64,000 nt of DNA from Bacterioplanes sanyensis (GTDB lineage Bacteria; Pseudomonadota; Gammaproteobacteria; Pseudomonadales; Oceanobacteraceae): positions 174,950-238,949 of the forward strand of contig NZ_BMYY01000005.1 of NCBI RefSeq assembly GCF_014652515.1, given 5' to 3'. Of the stretch, positions 27,174-35,092 are shown piece after piece (the stretch's first letter is position 1; each line of letters opens with the position of its first letter). The notes under the pieces were generated by a model. That model did not search any database, was not told the DNA's origin, and saw only the letters and a program-made list of their open reading frames with translations. A program made the position numbers and the translations under genes.

Positions 27174-29114
27174 ATGGTATTTCGCTCGATGCTGGCCACT
27201 GTGATGGCGCTGTGCCTCACTGTGCCTGCGCAGGCTGTCGAACAACGCAGCCTGAACAATGGCAACCTGATTTTGGAGGACATTCCGCCTATTCCCGAGG
27301 ATATTATTAACGACTTAAATCGCTATCAAAATGTACGTTCAGCCAGCTTTCAGGGTTGGTCTCAAGATGGCAACAGTCTTTATATAACTACCCGCTTTGG
27401 CGACGTTAGTCAGATTCACCGAGTAGATAAAGCCGGTGGCAGTCGCCATCAACTGACGTTTTTTGATGAGCCAATTGGCTCAGTAGTGATGCGCCCCAAG
27501 CATAACCAATTGGCCTTTACCATGGACCGTGGCGGCAATGAGTTTGCGCAAATTTTCTTATTGGATTTAACCAGCGGTGAGCATTGGATGATTTCGGATG
27601 GCGAATCACGCAATGACGCTCTGCTGTGGAATGAGTCCGGTACCCGTCTAGCCTATCAAAGCACCCGTCGTAATGGCCGCTCCAATGATATCTGGATGGC
27701 AGAGTTCAGAGGTGATGACCGCCAGCCCAAACATACCCTAGTGCATGCTGCTAACGACGGTAGCTGGTGGGGGCCAGCAGCCTTTTCAGCAGGCGATGAT
27801 TATTTGTTAATGCAGCAGTACACCTCTTCTACCCAATCGGCCGTGCATTTAAAAAACCTAAAAACCGGTAAAGCTCAGCGATTGGCGGGCGATGATAAGC
27901 AGCCCTCACGTAATTATACAGCAGGTTTTAATGCCAATTACGATGGCATCTATTTGCTGACAGATCGCTTTGGTGAATTCACTCAGTTGACCCACATGAG
28001 CCTGAGCGATGGCCAAGAGTCCGTGATCACGGAAGACATCAACTGGGATATTAGCGGCGGCGATATGTCGAGTGACCGCCAAACCCTAGCATTTAGCGCC
28101 AATGTTGATGGCTTGACCCAAGTCTATCTACTGGATACTGCCAGCCATCAATATCGACGGCTAGAAAATCTTCCCATGGGGTTGGTGGGCGGCTTGGCGT
28201 TTAGCCCGGACGATAAACGTCTGGCCATGTCGATTAATACTCGCCAAACAGCCACCGATGTTTTTGTCAGCGACTTACAAGGCGATCTAAAACGCTGGAC
28301 CTACAGTGAAGTTGGCGGCTTGGATACTGAGCGCTTTATCGAGCCCGAATTAATTCGCTACGACAGCTTCGATGGCTTACAGGTGCCAGCCTTTGTATAT
28401 AAGCCACACGGTGAAGGCCCCTTCCCAGTGGTGATTAGTATTCACGGCGGACCAGAGTCTCAATACCGACCAGGCTTTAGTAGTACGTTGCAAATGTGGC
28501 TGCAAAAACTCGGGGTTGCCGTCATTGCTCCCAATGTGCGTGGCTCTTCTGGTTACGGTAAAGACTATGTCGCCATGGACAATGGCTTTAAACGTGAAGA
28601 TTCGGTCAAAGACATTGGCGCCCTATTAGATTGGATTGCCACCCAGCCTGATTTGGATCAGCAGCGCGTTGCCGTTATCGGTGGCAGCTATGGCGGTTAT
28701 ATGGTGCTTGCCAGTGCCGTGCATTACAGCGACCGACTCAAAGCCGCCGTCAATGTGGTGGGCATCTCTAATTTTGTTACTTTCTTAAAAAACACCCAAG
28801 ATTACCGCCGCGACTTGCGCCGAGTTGAATACGGTGATGAACGTGACCCGAAAATGCATGATTTTCTACAGCGCATCAGCCCCAACAACAATGTCGATAA
28901 AATCAAGGTACCGATGTTTGTTGTGCAGGGTGAAAATGATCCGCGCGTTCCCGTGACCGAAGCCGAGCAAATCGTTAAAGCGTTGCGCGAAAGCGATAAT
29001 CTGGTGTGGTATATGAATGCGTTAAATGAAGGTCATGGCTATCGCAAGAAAGAAAATCGCGATGTTTACAGCCAAGCCATTGTACTCTTCTTTCAACAGC
29101 ATTTGCTGAAGTAA
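27174..29114 (+). CDS. Exported prolyl oligopeptidase family (S9) peptidase
   Basis: A 646-residue peptidase with a signal peptide ending VPAQA, a beta-propeller domain (about residues 40-380, with repeats such as MSSDRQTLAFSANVDG and LAFSPDDKRLAMS) and a C-terminal alpha/beta hydrolase. The catalytic triad is visible: Ser near 505 in GGSYGGYM, Asp near 588 in GENDPRVP and His near 621 in EGHGYRK. Family members cleave short peptides or acylated N-termini; export suggests periplasmic peptide breakdown. SD AAGGAG. Separate transcription unit after mrpG is possible. Confidence 0.9.
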   Translation: MVFRSMLATVMALCLTVPAQAVEQRSLNNGNLILEDIPPIPEDIINDLNRYQNVRSASFQGWSQDGNSLYITTRFGDVSQIHRVDKAGGSRHQLTFFDEPIGSVVMRPKHNQLAFTMDRGGNEFAQIFLLDLTSGEHWMISDGESRNDALLWNESGTRLAYQSTRRNGRSNDIWMAEFRGDDRQPKHTLVHAANDGSWWGPAAFSAGDDYLLMQQYTSSTQSAVHLKNLKTGKAQRLAGDDKQPSRNYTAGFNANYDGIYLLTDRFGEFTQLTHMSLSDGQESVITEDINWDISGGDMSSDRQTLAFSANVDGLTQVYLLDTASHQYRRLENLPMGLVGGLAFSPDDKRLAMSINTRQTATDVFVSDLQGDLKRWTYSEVGGLDTERFIEPELIRYDSFDGLQVPAFVYKPHGEGPFPVVISIHGGPESQYRPGFSSTLQMWLQKLGVAVIAPNVRGSSGYGKDYVAMDNGFKREDSVKDIGALLDWIATQPDLDQQRVAVIGGSYGGYMVLASAVHYSDRLKAAVNVVGISNFVTFLKNTQDYRRDLRRVEYGDERDPKMHDFLQRISPNNNVDKIKVPMFVVQGENDPRVPVTEAEQIVKALRESDNLVWYMNALNEGHGYRKKENRDVYSQAIVLFFQQHLLK

Positions 29115-29417
29115 GCGAACAAGTGGCGCTCAATGCGGCGCCACGCTGTAAGTGCTTAGGGTAGCTCTGAGTCACAGCACGAGTGCAATAAGCTTTAACA
29201 GCAAGGCACTTATGGCACGCCAACGACGTTATGGAGGCCTGTTGCCCGCACTCTAAAGGGAGCGCCAGAGAACTGGAGTGGCCTGCTGACAGCATGCAAG
29301 CTTCTGCTTCAGGACACGAAAGCGGCAAATCGGCTTCGTGATTTTGAGCCCTGACGCTCCAGAGCGGGCACCGAACCATTCAGAGACTCTATTCTATGGC
29401 GTTCTCTGTAAAGCAGG
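29115..29417. other. Gene-free stretch between two convergent genes
   Basis: It holds a hairpin (GTGGCGC with GCGCCAC, 29122-29143) without a T-run just after the peptidase stop. The open frames seen here lack ribosome binding sites and family features. Its odd composition suggests it may be a dispersed intergenic repeat, which cannot be tested from one window. Confidence 0.4.
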
Positions 29418-30128
29418 TTACTCCCACTCAGCCGCAGACTCACCCAGCACAAACTCCACTGCAGCTTGAGCATGCACCACGGCAGTATCAACCAAAGGCA
29501 CAGTGCAATGCTCAGCTTGCACTAATAAACCAATTTCTGTGCAACCCAAAATAACGGCTTCGGCACCTTGAAGCTGCAAGTCGGCAATGATGTCGCAGTA
29601 TTGCTGGCGCGAGGCGGTGTTGATTTCACCGCGACACAATTCTTCATAAATGACGTTGTGCACCACGTCACGCTGCGCAGTGTCGGGAATTAAAGTGTCG
29701 ATGCCATGGCGCTGCAATCGCTCAGCGTAAAAGCCCTGTTCCATGGTAAAACGCGTGCCCAATAAGCCCGCTCGGCTAACACCTTGCTCTTTCAGCGCCA
29801 GCGCCGTGGCATCGGCAATGTGCAGCAGCGGAATGCCCGCTGCTTCTTCCACTTGAGGTGCCAGCTTGTGCATGGTATTGGTACAAATCATCACCGCCTC
29901 AGCACCGGCCCGCTGCAAGCGCTGAGCATGGTCGCACAGCAAGTCCGCCAGCAGGCCCCATTCACCGTCGGCCTGCAGCTTGGCCACGGCAGCAAAATCA
30001 AAACTCGATAGCAACAAAGGGGCTGAGTGCAATCCGCCCAGACGCTTTTGCACACCGCGGTTAATCAATTGGTAGTACGTGACGGTTGACTCCCAACTCA
30101 TGCCGCCCAATAAGCCGATGGTTTTCAT
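29418..30128 (-). CDS. Aspartate/glutamate racemase family protein (YgeA-like)
   Basis: A 236-residue cytoplasmic protein of the Asp/Glu/hydantoin racemase fold. The N-terminal MKTIGLLGGMSWESTVTYYQ, the first catalytic cysteine in MICTNTMHKLA and the second in VILGCTEIGLL are the two-cysteine pattern of cofactor-independent racemases acting on acidic or related amino acids. I start at 30128 behind AAGGAG rather than 30251, whose extra 41 residues look untranslated. Divergent from the MFS gene. Substrate is not readable from sequence. Confidence 0.88.
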   Translation of the reverse strand: MKTIGLLGGMSWESTVTYYQLINRGVQKRLGGLHSAPLLLSSFDFAAVAKLQADGEWGLLADLLCDHAQRLQRAGAEAVMICTNTMHKLAPQVEEAAGIPLLHIADATALALKEQGVSRAGLLGTRFTMEQGFYAERLQRHGIDTLIPDTAQRDVVHNVIYEELCRGEINTASRQQYCDIIADLQLQGAEAVILGCTEIGLLVQAEHCTVPLVDTAVVHAQAAVEFVLGESAAEWE

Positions 30129-30318
30129 AATGACTCCTTGCGTTTGTAATACGAACAAGGCTACGTCGCTGACATTTCCGTAACAGCTACAGTCGCTGGC
30201 AAAGTCACCAGTACAGTCCGCCATTGCAATCGTCTGCAACACAGCATTCACAGCTGTGCTCTTGTTTAGCTGCTAACCAAGCTCTAAGGTATGCCACCGA
30301 TTTCTGGACCGCTTGTGT

Positions 30319-31509
30319 ATGTCGCCCTCTTCCCTCAGCGAACGCTGGCTGGTGGTATTTATTGCCACCGTGCAATTTATCAACATCGTCGACTTTATGA
30401 TGGTCGCCCCTTTAGGGCCGGACTTGGCCGAGGGTCTAGGCATCGCTACGTCGCAAATGGGCATCGTCACGGGTGTGTACGCTGGCGGCGCCACCATCAG
30501 CTCGCTGCTGGCCGCTAAATGGCTGGACCGCTTTCCACGTCGCTCGGCCATGGTGTTTTGCTTGCTGGGGTTGGCCTTGGGTACCACGGCAGCAGCCTTG
30601 TCATTTAATGCCAGCTCCCTTCTCGCTGCGCGCATGCTGGCCGGCGCTTTCGGCGGCCCAGCCATGGCGTTGGCGATGGCGATTTTAATCGATGCCATTC
30701 CTGCTGAGCGCCGCGGGCGCGCCATGGGCCAAGTCGCAGGGGCGTTTTCGCTGGCGTCTGTTTTAGGCGTGCCCGCTGGCCTTGAGCTGGCACGCTGGGG
30801 CAGTTGGCACACGCCTTTTTGGGTCATTGGCGGTTTTACCTTTGCTTTGGCGCTGGTGGCGGCACGCTTATTACCACATCAAGCGGTGCAACATAGAAAC
30901 CTGCCGCCCTCGTGGCCCATGCTGTATCGACCCGGCACACCGCGCTTAGGTTTAGTGATGCTGGCGATTTCCGTCATGTCGGGGTTTTTATTAATTCCGC
31001 ATTTATCCACCTTTTATCAGCTCAATTTGAACTACCCACGGGAAGACATTGGCATGCTCTACCTTGTGGGCGGTGCGCTGAGCTTTTTTAGCATGCGCTT
31101 GGCAGGGCGCTGCAGCGATCGCTTTGGCCCACTGAGCGTATCCTTGGTGACTACCTTGGGGTATTTGCTGGTGCTATGGGTCACCTTTATTCACACCCAA
31201 AGCTGGCTGCCGATTATGGTGATGTTTGTCAGCTTTATGCTGATGCGTACCAGCCTCAGTGTTGCTGTGAATACTCAACTCACCTGGGTGCCACCGCCGG
31301 AGCAGCGCGCTGCTTTTATGTCATTAAAAACCGCCGTGCAGCATGCTGCGTCCGCCGCTGCCGGCATCGTTTCTACCTGGGTATTGAGCGAGCATGCCAA
31401 CGGCGCCTTGCAACATATGGCAACCCTGGCCGTGTTAGCCGCCGTTTTGGCAGTGCTGCAACCACTGCTAATGGCACGCTTGCAAAAGCAAATCACCCAC
31501 AAGCAATAG
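30319..31509 (+). CDS. MFS transporter (DHA-type, 12 helices)
   Basis: About 396 residues with twelve predicted helices. The signature after helix 2 is GGATISSLLAAKWLDRFPRRSAM, and helix 4-5 has DAIPAERRGRAMGQVAGAFSLASVLGVPAG, typical of drug:H+ antiporter and sugar-efflux-like MFS proteins. A TTG at 30313 is an alternative start two codons upstream. No strong ribosome binding site was seen for either. Substrate unknown. Divergent from the racemase gene with a 190-base gap. Confidence 0.85.
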   Translation: MSPSSLSERWLVVFIATVQFINIVDFMMVAPLGPDLAEGLGIATSQMGIVTGVYAGGATISSLLAAKWLDRFPRRSAMVFCLLGLALGTTAAALSFNASSLLAARMLAGAFGGPAMALAMAILIDAIPAERRGRAMGQVAGAFSLASVLGVPAGLELARWGSWHTPFWVIGGFTFALALVAARLLPHQAVQHRNLPPSWPMLYRPGTPRLGLVMLAISVMSGFLLIPHLSTFYQLNLNYPREDIGMLYLVGGALSFFSMRLAGRCSDRFGPLSVSLVTTLGYLLVLWVTFIHTQSWLPIMVMFVSFMLMRTSLSVAVNTQLTWVPPPEQRAAFMSLKTAVQHAASAAAGIVSTWVLSEHANGALQHMATLAVLAAVLAVLQPLLMARLQKQITHKQ

Positions 31510-31831
31510 GCCTATAGCGCCGATATCTGGTGAGCATCGGCACTTGGCCTTGCAATCATTCAGCGCCAAAATTCAAAAGTGAGAAAAAATCGTCTATCAG
31601 TAATAACCACATGATTTGGCGCTGACACTGCAATAACTTTTTTATCAGCAGAACTTCCTATCGCACTCTCACGATCGGCAATCCTAAAAAAGTACCAGAT
31701 TACTGGTCGACCTTTGTCGTACACCGACCTCGCCATCCGCCATTGCATCCTGCTTTTACCGTATTCCACTATCCAGTGACCGCCTAGCAGTGGCTGCGCG
31801 GGACAACAAAAATAAAGACAAGGTACTCAAT
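31510..31831. other. Gene-free region upstream of the aerolysin-like gene, with an inverted repeat
   Basis: Inverted arms CAGCGCCAAA (31561-31570) and TTTGGCGCTG (31615-31624) are separated by 44 bases. This could be an operator pair or a leader hairpin for the toxin gene. No convincing gene is present; the small minus-strand open frame here has no ribosome binding site. Confidence 0.4.
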
Positions 31832-33097
31832 ATGTTTAAAGCACACAGCACGTTGGCCATGGCATTGTCTGCCCTGGCGCTAGCCCAACCGGTTCAAGCT
31901 GCAGTGGATAACATCCCCGACTACGCTGATAAAGTGTATGCGCAACAGGACAGTGCCAGCCTAAAATACAGCATCATTTCTGACCCTGATTTTCACCAGC
32001 CACTCGCCTATATGGCACATTTCTTGGGCTTTGGCTGGTGCGGAGGCACCGGTTCTCAGCATGTCGGCGAGGATTTCGCCATTTATCAAGATGACGCTAG
32101 CCAATATACCTTGAAGGCCCGCTATAACAGCGACGATCCGTATGCCGATGGCTATCGAGCGGATGAGCGCTTAACCATGACAGTATCCGATATTAGATTT
32201 GTCACCAACCCGGGCGAACTGCAATTAGGCGAGCCACAGGTGTATGACCGCGAGCCGATAAAAACAGTGACCTATGTGATTAAAAACCAGGGCGATACGA
32301 CGGATACCCAAGTTGCCACATTGAGCTATAACGAAACCGAGAGCTGGTCGAAGCAGGATGACTTTTCCTTTACCGAAACCATCGGTATTACCAATACCTA
32401 TGAATTTGGGCTCAAGTTATTTGGCGCCAAGTCTGAAATTAAAGCCGAGTTCAGCGCCAGTCAGGGCTGGAGCGAAACCGAGGGCAGTAGCAATACTGTT
32501 TCACAAAGTGCTCAATATCGTGCCCTGGTGCCACCACGTAGCAAGCGTGAAATAACCATTACTTTTTTTAAGCAAAAAGCCGACATTCCCTATCAGTCCA
32601 CCATGTTTATGGATTACAACCTCACTTATGAAAACTTTTTACGCTGGGGAGGCAATGCCCGCCAAGACCACCCCACAGATCGCCCTTGGGAGATGTACAC
32701 CTTTGGTGGCCGCAATCAGCTAAGTGCTGCTGAGGATATGCTCGATCAATACCAGCATAAACACATCCCCGGCTATGGCCCCTGGGATTGGGATTGGATG
32801 CTGGAAAAATACAGTGAAAACTCCGTACGCTGGGCCTTGGGTAGCATCAGCAAGCGTCGTTACATCGTGCCGATGACGGGCAAGTTCACCACAGTGGATG
32901 CCGGCCAATATAATATTACTGCAGGCCCCGCCATCCCATTAACGGATGAAGAAATGAATAGCTCACAGCGCAGTAAACGTAGCCTGACGCACAACAAGAC
33001 CAGCAGCAAGCTACACAAAATAGATGAGCAAAACTATGACTGGGAAAATCGCGTAACCGATGTGCGTTTAACCTTAGAAAATCGCTTACAGCAATAG
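31832..33097 (+). CDS. Aerolysin-family pore-forming toxin with furin-type activation site
   Basis: A 421-residue secreted toxin. The signal peptide ends PVQA. The match to aerolysin runs through the body: MAHFLGFGWCGGTGSQHVGEDF (aerolysin AHYLGYAWVGGNHSQYVGEDM), ETESWSKQDDF, SASQGWSETEGSS, ALVPPRSKREITI, the conserved NFLRWGGNARQDHPTDRP and the IPGYGPWDWDW segment. It lacks aerolysin's separate N-terminal lobe, like Clostridium septicum alpha-toxin. RSKR at about residues 380-383 sits where aerolysin is cleaved, and would release a 38-residue C-terminal peptide. An alternating polar/hydrophobic stretch after TETIGIT fits the membrane-inserting loop. Start is ATG at 31832 behind AAGG; the GTG at 31790 would precede the signal peptide. 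Confidence 0.92.
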   Translation: MFKAHSTLAMALSALALAQPVQAAVDNIPDYADKVYAQQDSASLKYSIISDPDFHQPLAYMAHFLGFGWCGGTGSQHVGEDFAIYQDDASQYTLKARYNSDDPYADGYRADERLTMTVSDIRFVTNPGELQLGEPQVYDREPIKTVTYVIKNQGDTTDTQVATLSYNETESWSKQDDFSFTETIGITNTYEFGLKLFGAKSEIKAEFSASQGWSETEGSSNTVSQSAQYRALVPPRSKREITITFFKQKADIPYQSTMFMDYNLTYENFLRWGGNARQDHPTDRPWEMYTFGGRNQLSAAEDMLDQYQHKHIPGYGPWDWDWMLEKYSENSVRWALGSISKRRYIVPMTGKFTTVDAGQYNITAGPAIPLTDEEMNSSQRSKRSLTHNKTSSKLHKIDEQNYDWENRVTDVRLTLENRLQQ

Positions 33098-33114
33098 CCG
33101 ATCACTGGCTAGAA

Positions 33115-33138
33115 AAAAGCCAGCAAACGCTGGCTTTT
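33115..33138. terminator. Bidirectional intrinsic terminator between toxin and phospholipase genes
   Basis: AAAAGCCAGC and GCTGGCTTTT form a 10-bp stem with loop AAAC, with A-rich and T-rich flanks, so it can stop transcription from both convergent genes. Confidence 0.85.
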
Positions 33139-33148
33139 ATTCGACTTT

Positions 33149-34384
33149 TTAGCGATTCACCTGCCAGCGGCCTTCACTGTGTTGGTCGCTGGCGTTTAAC
33201 CAAACATGACTGATGCCACCGCGCGCATCGATCAAGGCTTGATTGTCTTTGCTATTGGTCGGCGCAGCAAACTGATAATCATTGCCTAGCTGCTGGCACG
33301 CCTGAGCACCTTGATGCCAACGGCCTTGCCAGCTGCTGACTTGCCACTGGTTAGAGCTGTTAACGCAGGCAAAAAAGTGCTCTTTATTGCACTCAGTATC
33401 GTCCCAACGACCGTTTTGCCATTGCACCGCACAATGTTGATTGCCGTTGTAATTATTAGGCTCGTTCACATCCCACGACCACACGGCTGCCGCTAAGCGA
33501 TCATCGTCATGGTGTATGTCATCGAGATTGACGATATTGCCGCCGTTTTTATACAGCTGGCGCACATCCGCCGCTTCAATGCGTTTAACTTTACCGCCGG
33601 TAAAAATAGCGCCAATCGCACCAACACCGGTGCGGTCTTCCCAGGCGCGATCAATGTCGCCTAAGCCAGTAAAGGCCAGTTGCTGCATGGCGTTGTTGTC
33701 TGAGCAGCCGCCATCCTTCCAAAACACCACTTGCTTGCCGGCCTGGCGCACTTGGTTTTCTGTTAACGCATTGGGAATATCTTTACAGCCGCCGCTGGCA
33801 TAAATTTTATCGCCGATACTGTTATTCAAAAGCTCCACCAGTTTTTGGTGATTACCGTCGGAGTGATCTTCAAAATATAAAATAATTACTTCTTGTGGGT
33901 TATTGTTAAGCCAGTTTTTTACCTCTGCAAGACCCTCGCTCACGCGCCGATCTGTGAGGCTACAACCCACGTGCAAATCGCCCCACTCTTCACCAATGCC
34001 CGAGTGACAAAGCAATAAATCGGTTCCCCATTCCCATGGCCAACCGTGGGTGTGTGCCGTCCAATGAACATCCAGCTCAATAAAGCGAGCACCTAAACTA
34101 AGTTGCTCTGCAATGGTGACTTTTTGCTGTGGGTCTAGGTAGCGAGTGGCGTTGCGATAGGCTTCGGAGTTGTAGCTGTTGTGAGTGCCGAGAATATTAT
34201 TTTCCGCGAGGGGAGAGTCGTCATCCAACATGCGCTGTTGGCTGAGCGCTTTGCCCACCCAACTGTTATGAAAATCTGCCATAGGGTCGGCTTCTGGCGT
34301 CGAGCTCATCGCCACAGCGTGAGTGCTCAGCATAAGTGAGGCCAATGCGCCTGCTACAGACGTCAGTGAGATCGCTGGTTTCAT
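33149..34384 (-). CDS. Secreted PI-PLC-like phospholipase with C-type-lectin-like segments
   Basis: A 411-residue exported protein. A signal peptide (about 1-25, ending HAVA) precedes a PI-PLC X-type TIM barrel: NNILGTHNSYN with catalytic His68, GARFIELDVHW, LLLCHS with His127, and PQEVIILYFEDHSDG. The C-terminal 115 residues look lectin-like but in swapped order: first a C-terminal CTLD half (DVNEPNNYNGNQHCA, GRWDDTECN, FFACV), then an N-terminal CTLD half (WHQGAQACQQLG, VWLNASDQHSEGRW) at the very end. Such enzymes cleave phosphoinositides or GPI anchors, but substrate is not provable here. It converges on the aerolysin-like gene across a shared terminator. Confidence 0.85.
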   Translation of the reverse strand: MKPAISLTSVAGALASLMLSTHAVAMSSTPEADPMADFHNSWVGKALSQQRMLDDDSPLAENNILGTHNSYNSEAYRNATRYLDPQQKVTIAEQLSLGARFIELDVHWTAHTHGWPWEWGTDLLLCHSGIGEEWGDLHVGCSLTDRRVSEGLAEVKNWLNNNPQEVIILYFEDHSDGNHQKLVELLNNSIGDKIYASGGCKDIPNALTENQVRQAGKQVVFWKDGGCSDNNAMQQLAFTGLGDIDRAWEDRTGVGAIGAIFTGGKVKRIEAADVRQLYKNGGNIVNLDDIHHDDDRLAAAVWSWDVNEPNNYNGNQHCAVQWQNGRWDDTECNKEHFFACVNSSNQWQVSSWQGRWHQGAQACQQLGNDYQFAAPTNSKDNQALIDARGGISHVWLNASDQHSEGRWQVNR

Positions 34385-34597
34385 AAAACACCTATAATTT
34401 TTATTTGTAATAGTGTTGGCAGCGCTCCCTGACCGCCTGAATACCTTTTCGGCACGTTTGTTTTAGCCGTGTCAGGCTCAGCTGACAATGCCCTGGCCCG
34501 AATAGACAAAAACCGCAATCCTATACCGTAAAAACCGCTTGGCCAGCCGCGAAGGCGTTAGTAACCTTGGGCCACTTAGAATAACAGGTTGGCCCTT

Positions 34598-35092
34598 ATG
34601 ATCTCTTTGACGGTGAACGGACAACGCCATTCTCTGGATATCGACGACGATACGCCCTTGCTGTGGGTGATTCGTGATGAGCTAAAACTCAAAGGCAGCA
34701 AGTTTGGCTGTGGCGCTGGTTTGTGTGGCGCTTGCACCATGCATCTCGACGGCGCGCCCATTCGCAGTTGCATCACACCGGTCAGCCTGGCCGCTGACAA
34801 ACAAGTCACCACCATTGAAGGCGTGACGCCAAGCCAGGGGCTAAGCCCAGTGCAACAGGCTTGGGCGGATTTAAATGTGCCGCAATGCGGCTACTGCCAA
34901 TCCGGCCAAATCATGTCGGCCACAGCATTATTAGCGAACAACCCAAGCCCCACAGATGAAGACATTGACCAAGCCATGAGCGGCAATCTGTGCCGCTGTG
35001 GCACCTACCCCAGAATTCGTACCGCCATTCATCAAGCCGCACAGCACCCTTTGTATCAGGAACGACGCCAGCCGGAGAAACATCATGACTGA
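34598..35092 (+). CDS. Molybdenum hydroxylase [2Fe-2S] small subunit (IorA-like)
   Basis: A 164-residue electron-transfer subunit of the xanthine oxidase family. The plant-type ferredoxin domain has [16 protein letters not shown], and the C-terminal [2Fe-2S] domain has [11 protein letters not shown] and [11 protein letters not shown]. It passes electrons from the molybdopterin subunit encoded directly downstream, with an 8-base overlap. Start is the ATG at 34598; an upstream TTG in frame is less likely. Length and pairing match isoquinoline 1-oxidoreductase-type enzymes; the real substrate is unknown. Confidence 0.9.
   Translation: MISLTVNGQRHSLDIDDDTPLLWVIRDELKLKGSKFGCGAGLCGACTMHLDGAPIRSCITPVSLAADKQVTTIEGVTPSQGLSPVQQAWADLNVPQCGYCQSGQIMSATALLANNPSPTDEDIDQAMSGNLCRCGTYPRIRTAIHQAAQHPLYQERRQPEKHHD

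Noticed and set aside
28975..29379. 134-residue minus-strand open frame past the S9 peptidase
   Set aside because: Overlaps the peptidase 3' end, no ribosome binding site, and no recognisable protein; noted only as a possible repeat.
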